From: Ramazzottius varieornatus | Lineage: Eukaryota; Tardigrada; Eutardigrada; Parachela; Ramazzottiidae | DNA: 64,000 bases | Reading direction: 5' to 3' | Assembly (NCBI GenBank): GCA_001949185.1 | Contig: BDGG01000001.1 | Location: 5,138,629-5,202,628 of the forward strand | Shown: positions 55,998-64,000 of the stretch, one piece after another | Position numbering within the stretch: the stretch's first letter is position 1 | Layout of the letters: each line of letters begins with the position of its first letter | Translations under genes and position numbers: made by a program | The notes under the pieces: model-generated | Seen by the model: the letters and a program-made list of their open reading frames with translations, nothing else | Databases searched by the model: none | What the model was told of the DNA's origin: nothing

Positions 55998-58900
55998 ATG
56001 CTAAGCTTTCTGTGCGAAGATTTGTATCGGTTCCTCAGATTCAGCTTCATCTTTATCTGCTACCTTTCCTGCATTCTTGAGGTTCGATCGCAGCTATCAT
56101 ACCGCTTTGGTGTCGTGCTGGCCAAGAACTCTGGTGATGTTTGCGATCAGTCATTAGTCATGCCCGTAATTAACCAAGCTATTTCCGACGCACTTACACT
56201 CAAACCAAGTGTCAACCTTCAAATGATAACGCAGCATTACGTTCCACCGGTAGACAATGGCGCAACTGTTCCCATGTGCGACAATGTCAGAGTGTTTTCT
56301 TCGACAACGTCAGCCGCGAATCTAGCGACCGGTCAGAACGTGGTGGACGATTCTGGCAATCTTTTGGTTCCTCAGCCACCCAAACTACAGGGCATGATGA
56401 TTCTTGGACCAGCTTGCTCATACGATTACCAGGCTGTAGCCATGCTAACTGGAAGTGACTCTGCACCCACCATGCTTTTGACCGGTCAAGCGGAGCAATT
56501 GTATTCGACAAATGACATCCCTCTGGCTGTTCGGGCTTCTTACAGCGTTTATGCCATGTGGCATATTTTGACCAAGGGGATGGCCACCGAATACAACTGG
56601 GTCAATATTGCAGGGATGTACGACAACACTGATACGATCCAGAGCCGCTATTGGGAAAGTGAGTGGATAGGAACGAGTTGCAGCATCAGGCTACCCTTGT
56701 TAACAAATGCTTGTTTGCTTGAAAGAAAATAGCTTTGAAGCTGAATATCAATGGTGGTGAGGTCAACGGCTATATCAATCAAACTCAGGTTGGCATGGCG
56801 GGTGGAAATGCCACGGCAGTTGAAGGCAGTTGCGACTTCCCGGCGGTGCCTCGAGATGGTAGCGAACGACCTTTGCCGGACGATGAGGCTTTCAAAAACT
56901 GCTTTACTTTGGTCAATCAATCATCGCGCAGTGAGTTGTCTTATTGTGATCTGTGGACCAAATTTCATTGCTTTACAATATGCGGGTTCCATACTTTTCT
57001 AGTTATTGCCTTACTGATGAACCCTGCATACATTCGTCAAGCACTGATCTATGCCCAGAAGAACGGAATGACCACCGGAGAGTACGCTTACCTGGCCGTC
57101 GACATGTTGCACGATACCATAATTGACGTCAATCCACCGATTTGGCAGAACGGTAAGTCCATGATGCACACCATCCTTAGACCTGCAAAAGACAGATGTC
57201 ACAATACGATCATGATGACTTCTGAAAATTAAGCGAATCAAACGTATTCGGTTGACTAACTGCGCCGACATTTATGCAGCGAACGACTCTGCAAACGACG
57301 CGATTGCCAAGGAAGCCCTCAAATCTCTCTTCGTCATTGCCCTGCCTAATTACAAGAACGATTCCAACTATGTTAACTTACAAGCCCAAATCCAAAAAAC
57401 CGTCCCTTCTTTCCAGTTGACCTTTTTCATCGCGGCGTTTTATGATGTTCTAATGATGTTTACCATGGCACTTGGTCGGTTGGCTAGTACAGGTAGCGCT
57501 GCAGTAGATGGCTGTCAAGCTGCCGGCGTTACTGGAGGTTCAGTTAACAGTTCCAACTGCAAAGCAATTCGGAGCGCAATGGTGGATATCAGTCGAACTG
57601 GAGTCGGCTACAAGGGAGCAAGTGGCCTGATAAAGTTAGGTCCATATGGTGATCGTTACGTTCTGACCGAACTTTTTGCAATGGATCCAAGTGGAGCATT
57701 TTACACGGTATGCGCAACTACTGTACATACGAAAACGATTACCGTTTTTGAAATGAAGTAATTATGTTCTTTTTTCCAGAACGTTGCTCGATATGATCCC
57801 GAAAGTCACAATTACACAGAGTTAAAAACTATTCCGTGGGTGGGAGGTTCACCACCAGCAAATGAACCAGCTTGTGGATACGAAGGTGTTTGTCCAGAAG
57901 AGTTTCCGGAAGTGGCAGTAGCGGTCGGCGTTACCATCCCTGTAATCTGCGGGTTAGCGGCCCTCTTCTACTTTTACTGGAAGCAGGAATCCGCGAGACG
58001 AAAGTCGGATCACGAATGGATTGCGACGATTCGCCAGATGCAGTTCCCCAAGCACAAGAAAGACGAGTTCGGTGAAAATACCCCCGAAAATATGGTGGAC
58101 GAAAGCCATCAGGCTCAAGACACCGCTGCGGAAGGTCCTCATCTCAAGTTCTATAATTTGGTCAAAGGGTTGCACGAGACGTGTTATTTTCAGCTGGACA
58201 TTCTATGGGACGCTCAATGGGAGCGTCATTCGGTGGGTCCTTTGGAGGTTCAATGGGTAGCTCGATGAACATGACTCAGTCCATGCGGAAAAAGATGGCG
58301 CTGATGGGCGAACATTTTGGCTCGTGGAACAAGAGCGCTGTCATCATCCGCTGGGTCAACCGCAGACGGGTGGTACTGACACCTAAGATTATCATGGAAG
58401 TCCGCATCATCCGGAAACTTGCCCATGAGAACGGTACTTTCTCACCTCGCTTACTTTATCCCACCCCAAATGAGTGCTAACCGACGTTTCTGTTTTCAGT
58501 TGCAAAATTTATTGGCGGATGCTTGGATGAAAATCATGTTGGGATGATGTACGAGATGTGTACAAAAGGACCTCTTCCGGTAAGTTCCATCCGTCCGCCA
58601 ATCCGCATTCGGAAGCTCTCGCCAGACGCGGTTTACATTCGTCCGTGTTTCAGCTAATGTTCGAAGGGGAAGCAAGGGCGAAGATGGACTGGACCATCCG
58701 CATGTCTTGGATAAAGGACATTGTAAGCGGTAAGGCATTTGTCGAAGTTGGTATTTACAGTGCTGAGGAGAAAGCCCAAAATGGTTCCATTCTTGTTCCC
58801 TTTTGATCTGTAGGAATGATCTACCTGCATTCATCGCCCGTGGGAACGCATTCCCGCCTGACATCACATTGTTGCTACATCGACAGTCGCTTTACCCTCA

Positions 58901-60949
58901 AAATTACCGATTACGGTATCCCAACAATCTTTACGCAGACACTGTCGGAGTTCTGGACATCAAAGCGAAGCCCGTCTCACGCCAACAGCTTACTGTGGAC
59001 TGCGCCTGAAGTCCTTCGAGCAGCGGCTGAAGGCCTTGTCGGACCTGCCATCTACACCAAAGAATCGGATGTGTACAGTTTCGGTATTATTCTACAGGAG
59101 ATGGCGCTACGCTCAAAACCTTACAACATGTACACCGCCATGAAATCGAGCGGTATGAGTGCAGAGATAGTGTGTCGAACTGCAGAATGTGTCTCTGACA
59201 ACTGGACATTCAATTGTTTCAGAGATCGTGGATGAAGTTAGAAAAGGAGCATCAACTAGTGGCGTACAGTTTCGGCCTCGGTTCAACGACGACGGAGAAA
59301 ATGTTCCGGTGAAGATCATCGAGCTCGCGCAGCGTTGTTGGGCGGAAGAAGCTTCTCAGCGACCACTGTTCGACAAGATTCGAGTGGCAGTTCGGAACGT
59401 CGCGAAAGACATGTCAGTAGGCTCCTGTTTTCTACAAGACTGCTCTGTGTGAAAGTTCCCATTTGGTTCGCAGGAATATGAACGATCAAACGAATATTAT
59501 GGATATCTTCATGGCTCAAATGGAGGAATCGGGAAGTCATCTGCAGCACGTCGTGGAAGAAAAAGATAACGAGCTGCTACAACAACAAATCAAAAGTGAT
59601 GAAGCCTTTTTGTACGTCTTTCCTCGGTAAGACGAAGCTTAGACCTATCCAACTACATGTGCAATTCCATGGAAAAAAAGAGAGTTACTTTTATAGTGAT
59701 GTGGCGGAAAAAGTCATGAATGAGGAGGCAGTTGCTCCCATCAAAGTCAACAACGCCACCATCATGATGACGGACATATTGGGATTTGAGACCATGTGTG
59801 CGGAAAGCTTGCCCGCCCAAATCACCCAGTTGCTCGATGACTACTACGAACTTATGGAGAAGCTCTTCGCTCAGTTCCAGTGCTTCAAAGTGGAGCACAA
59901 CAGCGACATCGTGATGGTACCAGTGCCACTAAGCCCAGGTTTTTCGTAAGGGCTAACTTTCATTCTCTCACCTCTATTCTGCAGGTGGTTTCTGGAATAT
60001 TCGGCGAGTCCTCAAAACATGGTGCAAGAGAGATTGCAAGGCTGGGACTGTTCACTGTCATCGAAATACGACAGTTCGTGATACATCACCGACCAACCGA
60101 GCAGCTGAAGCTACGAATCGCCATAACGTCAGGTAGGGCAATATCTTTATGAAAATCTACGAAAGTTTGTCTGCAAATTTCTCTGTAGGTCCCATGGTAC
60201 TGTCCGTACTCAACCTGAAGGCTCCACGCTACAGTGTTAGCGGACAAACCAACATGATTGCTCAGCGGATGCTTCAAACTGCAGAACGTAAGGCAGCTAC
60301 GAAGACGAGCTGTTCTCGAAATACGGGTTTCTGGTTTGACTGTCGGTCGTTTTGTTGCAGCCTTACGGGTGTACCTTTCGGCATCAAGCAAAAAATTGTT
60401 GGATGGCTATAAGACCTTCAGGTTCAAGCCTTCGCCCGCCAGTCCAGTTATTGTGGATGAGGAACTGGAGATCGACACCTGCTTTTTGGTCGACGAAGAT
60501 GGTAAGAACAAGACAACTTGGTTTCAGAAAGTGATTGATAACCCGAATCTGTCCTCGATACAGGCAATGAAGAACTACGCGCGAAGAGGCTTCAGCTGCA
60601 CGATGGACTCGAACTGCTCGATGAAGAACTGTAATCAACCGGCCAGAAACTCTACCGTGGCGACTTGTGTCGCCCAGCCGAGACTTACACATTCTCGTTG
60701 TGGGTTGTTGGTTCACGTGAATCAGTACATGCTGCCCACCATCACGAAAGTTCGACTGATCAAGTGACTTACCTTTCAGTTTTTTCCCCCTGGAATCGCA
60801 GAGATCTCCATGATCCGGAAGTTGGTTCAATAAAAATACTGAACAATCCTTTTAATTCCGGGCTGGAAACGCTTCGGTCGATCAAGAGTGAACCGTGCAT
60901 AGACGAAAATGCGGACAAAGCTGCTTCCTCACTACTTCCAGAAATTTGA
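55998..60949 (+). CDS. Receptor-type guanylate cyclase, 16 exons, about 1295 residues
   Basis: Exons: 55998-56658, 56733-56930, 57003-57152, 57280-57707, 57780-58134, 58194-58433, 58500-58579, 58654-58729, 58814-59152, 59223-59412, 59474-59626, 59697-59916, 59985-60132, 60189-60287, 60361-60763, 60802-60949. All phases agree and no stop occurs. A signal peptide (FLRFSFIFICYLSCILEV) precedes an ANF-receptor-like ectodomain (ILGPACSYDYQAVAML). The transmembrane helix is at about residues 525-547. The kinase homology domain has ITDYG and LLWTAPEVLR but no HRD. A coiled-coil hinge and the cyclase domain (VAEKVM, MMTDILGFE, CFKVEHNSDIVMVVSG, EQLKLRIAITSGP, APRYSVSGQ) follow. Both metal-binding Asp and the Glu are kept. 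The Cys and Asp of the usual RYCLFGDTVN motif are Ser and Gln, and the catalytic Asn is lost or shifted. A Ser/Gly/Met-rich insert (about 58200-58270) precedes the kinase-like domain. Confidence 0.9.
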
Positions 60950-61450
60950 GGGTTCGGTGTACCGTTCTAGCAAAAGACGCTTCTTACTGGAACGCCTGGG
61001 GAGCGAGGCATTCAACGAAAGTTAACGCAACTTCGACGGCAAACGACTGAGGGCTCGAGATCGACATACAAAGAGAGGCTGATATTCCGGGTCATGCGCT
61101 CAATAGTGGTCCTCAACCTTAGTACTTGCTTACTTCTCACAAGCAGCTTCTTTCCAAAGAAGTCTGTTGCCACACAGGGGCTTGACCTGCCAAGCGAAGT
61201 CAGGGACGAAAAAATCCAACCCTGATGAAGCTTCACATCCACGGCATGTAGTTGCTTCGTCGATCCAGGCGGAATTTATTGTGAAAGTTTTGATAATCAT
61301 ATCGTAGTCCTTGAGGACTTCAACAGTAATTTCTTTTAAATTCATGTCTTCCAAGTAATCTCAACAATATGTAACTGTACGCAAATTCCAGACAAATATA
61401 AGTATTCAGTCAAACTCAGTCTATCCCTCTAGAAGTTCCTCCTACCAAGT
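60950..61450. other. Intergenic, 3' ends of convergent genes
   Basis: Separates the cyclase stop from the stop of the minus-strand disordered-protein gene. Minus frames 61012-61354 show no domain. Confidence 0.4.
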
Positions 61451-64000
61451 TTACTTGGTGTCTCCGGCGGTGGTGTGGGTCTTGACCTGTTCAGACTCCT
61501 TCACCTTGGTGGATTCAGAATGGACACCCTACAAAAACATTCAGAATCAAGATACCACCTCTGATACAGAACACAGAAATTGAAGTCATCAATATGACTT
61601 ACGGAAGTGGTATGGGTCTTGTCACTAGCCTTGTAAGAAGCCTCAGTGGACTTTCCATCACTGGAGGTGGTTTCCTTGTAGCTTCCAGAAACCTTGTGCG
61701 AATCGGGCTGTATAAAGACACAAGAGTAAAGATTTCACCCCCGCTATCTCATGCTCAAGAAAGCCACTCAGAGTCGGAGGAACGAATATGCTTACAGTAA
61801 CCGATGTGCGATGAGCTGGGCTAGCCGAGCCTGGGCGGTTGATGGTATCTCGTTGAGTGCTGCTGGTGTTGCTCGCACCCCGAGAGTCCTACGATAGACA
61901 GAACAACCATGCTGCAACGCCTTGAAGAATATATTATCAAGCCAACCGAAAACTCCATCAACCGTTAGGTGGGTTGGAAGACCGGCAAAGAAACGTGCAA
62001 GATCGTTATCCCAAGTAGCGCACTCTTTCCAGCCGAAGAGATGAGAATGTGCGCCCGTTAAGACAACAATCCCAACGTTGTTTGCCAGCCTCGCAGTTGG
62101 CACTTACCAAATCTCCTTGCCACTTGCCATCATACTTGGCCTCATAAGAGCGGTCCGATGGACGTTGCTGATCGATGCTGGTTCGGGTCGAGCCCTGGGA
62201 AAAGAGAAACCATGAAAGATCTTGACAACAGTCTACAAACTGGAGTAATCTACAGCCGGAAGTGAGTAAGTACCGTGGCTTCATAGTTGCGACCCTGAGC
62301 GTGGGCGGAATCATAAGTGACATCACGTCCGCCCTGTTGGTAGTGCTGATGTTGACGATCAGCAGGAGCCCCATTGACGTAATCATAGAACTGGGCACCA
62401 CCAGTGCGTTGTCCGTAGTCACGATCTCGGCCGTTGACGTCCATGTTGCGGAACTGCTGGTTCATGTTGTCTAAACGGTTGTCAATGTTCTGTCCGTAGT
62501 TGCCTCGGTCGCCGTAGGTATTTCGGCCGTTGTTGCTGTCGTTGTAGCCACGGTTGTTTTCGTAACCACCTCGCTAGAAAATAAATCCGGTAACTTCATA
62601 TTGATAGTATTTCACAGGAAACACCGCCGGATCTTCGAGCACAATCGCGATATTATTGTTGAAGTACGCATGATTCGGGAGCTCGGCAAGCAATCACGAG
62701 ATTCTTTGACCAACTGGCGCAAGTTTTCGGTGTAATTAGCTGAAAGTGTGCGCCACTTAGAAAAACGGGCAGTGGATTTTGTTCTCATGGGTTCGCTCTT
62801 TCGTTAGTCGAATATTTTTATTGTTTAGAGAAAGTTATGCCATCGAAGCAGACGGGGACTCACATTGTATTCATGGTCACGGTTGGGACCATGAGTAGCG
62901 CCATACCGATCGCTGCTGTTGAACTCGTGGTGACGGCTGTGGCTCTGACGGTCCAGACGAGGATCGTATCCACCAGGGTTGCGGCTGTAGTCACTAGAGT
63001 TGTTGCGTCCATCGTTGCGGTTGAACTGGCTGTAGTGGTGGTTTCCATCGCGACTGTAGTCTTGGCCGGAGTACTGAGCTGAGTGGCTGTTACGACCGTG
63101 ACTGTCCTGCAAGACCGTCAACAACTTCAGACGATTTCCTCATTCAACAAACGGGAAGAAGTAGGCTCACAAAGGAGGAAGTGCAACGGGAAAATTACCT
63201 GCGAGTACTGGTTGTAGTTGTTGCGGTCGTACTGCGGTCCCTGGTTGTTGTACATGTCAGCGCTGCCTCGACGATCAGCGCTACCACGGCGATCGTGCTC
63301 ATGACTAGCGCGACGATCACGGTCGTTCTCGTGGCCCTGGCCAGAAAAGCGACGAGCGTCAGTGCCAGGGAAGTGGTCGCGAGAATGGCGGCTGTATTCG
63401 TTGTCGTCGTTCCGAGCCCGGTAGTCGGCGTTGGCCTCCTTGCGCAGCTCGAAGCTGTTGGTCGTCTGCTGGTTCAGACGGTCAGACTGGCTGGGGTCGG
63501 CTCGGTGGATAGTGCGTTGAGCCTGCAACGAAAAACATTTTCCGAATGTAGTCTCCAAATGTTATGGGTGGTCGAATGTAGGACTTACGGTGATATCTCG
63601 GCTGGTTCCATCAGGAGTGCCAGTTCGCAGTTGTTCGGCAGCAACGCTGTTGCGGTGCTGGCCAGGGCTTCGGGCGTCAGTCTCGCGTCCTTCGATGCGC
63701 TTTCGTTCCTGCTCTGCATCGTACTTCGGAACCTTCAAGAAATCAACCACCCAATTATAGAAATGCAACAAAAGTCCGGAACCGCGCTAATACGATGCAA
63801 TTTTGCGTCGGAATCCAGTGTGAAATACAAACCAAGGTAGATTTTAATGAGCAACCAGTCAAACGCGCTGTGGTTTCTTTACACTCGGATCAAGCGCTCA
63901 CCTGGACGCCGTGGTCGCGATCGTAAGTCTCGGCGTTCTTGTAGCCAGCAACGTATCCATCGTTGCGGGTCGAAGACTGGTCTGGAAGATGCTGGCCGAC
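61451..64000 (-). CDS. Hydrophilic, intrinsically disordered protein gene (5' part outside window)
   Basis: Exons, C-terminus first: 61451-61528, 61603-61707, 62108-62194, 62274-62573, 62864-63106, 63199-63522, 63589-63732, and 63902 to beyond 64000. All internal exons (105, 87, 300, 243, 324, 144 nt) are multiples of three in phase 0, giving more than 440 residues. The protein is almost free of hydrophobic residues and Cys, and rich in Arg, Asp, Asn, Ser, Gln, Tyr and His. Examples are RRGSADRRGSAD, NNQGPQYDRNNYNQYSQ, YENNRGYNDSNNGRNTYGDR and SRHHEFNSSDRYGATHG. The C-terminal exons switch to Lys/Thr/Ser/Glu (SYKETTSSDGKSTEASYKAS, EQVKTHTTAGDTK). No family was recognised; composition recalls stress-related or condensate-forming disordered proteins (inference). 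Two introns are longer (about 400 and 290 bp). Confidence 0.75.

Noticed and set aside
59917-59938. Later donor at 59939 for cyclase exon 12
   Set aside because: Using 59917 keeps frame and rebuilds the conserved VMVVSG segment; the later site puts the next exon out of frame.
60501-60528. 26-nt intron in the cyclase gene
   Set aside because: GT-AG bounded, but reading through keeps frame to the next good donor, so it is more simply exon.
61792-62103. Exon of the disordered-protein gene
   Set aside because: Composition is hydrophobic and unlike neighbouring exons, with no flanking splice sites in phase 0; treated as intron.
1-64000. tRNA, rRNA or other structured RNA genes
   Set aside because: No convincing tRNA boxes or rRNA-like sequence were noticed by eye; a covariance-model scan was not possible.

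Overview
The window is animal nuclear DNA. Genes are split by short GT-AG introns (about 55-125 bp in the best resolved gene), two axonemal genes and a natriuretic-type receptor guanylate cyclase are present, and DNA transposons and an LTR element are typical of invertebrates. Compact genes plus a very hydrophilic, disordered multi-exon protein at the right edge would fit a small-genome ecdysozoan such as a tardigrade; that placement is inference. One 50-base N run (47941-47990) marks an assembly gap.

Layout. 0.7-3.4 kb: decayed EnSpm/CACTA-like transposase (-). 3.8-6.05 kb: BEN-domain-like gene (+) with frame problems. 6.05-9.34 kb: mostly non-coding. 9,343-12,900: complete-looking PIF/Harbinger element with 21-bp terminal inverted repeats, a TTA target duplication, an intact four-exon MADF gene and a broken transposase. 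13.5-15.8 kb: CATIP homologue (+), convergent with 16.1-25.2 kb: SPEF2 homologue (-), one of whose introns holds two inverted-repeat elements. 25.9-26.4 kb: mariner-like remnant. 26.4-31 kb: no convincing gene. 31-35.2 kb: minus-strand genes (small membrane protein, a broken unrecognised gene, a cysteine-capped single-pass membrane protein). 36.3-40.2 kb: transposon-derived reading frames and a gag-like gene. 40.9-41.4 kb: small secreted cysteine protein (-).

41,882-53,726 is an 11.8-kb Ty3/Gypsy-type element with nearly identical 316-318 bp LTRs. It has a leader repeat array, a short gag, broken pol, a second retropepsin-like domain joined to the start of a glycoprotein region, and an envelope-like ORF. 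A pogo/Tigger element sits inside pol, flanked by TA and 31-bp perfect inverted repeats. The envelope-like region makes this an endogenous-retrovirus-like insertion; it is described here but not reconstructed.

53.7-64 kb: a BED-like zinc finger ORF abutting the 3' LTR, a three-exon small membrane protein (+, homologous to the one at 31 kb), an intact 16-exon receptor guanylate cyclase (+) with unusual catalytic residues, and a hydrophilic disordered protein gene (-) made of phase-0 exons that runs off the right end.

CATIP and SPEF2 both belong to cilia/flagella biology and lie tail to tail; otherwise the genes look functionally unrelated and separated by mobile DNA.
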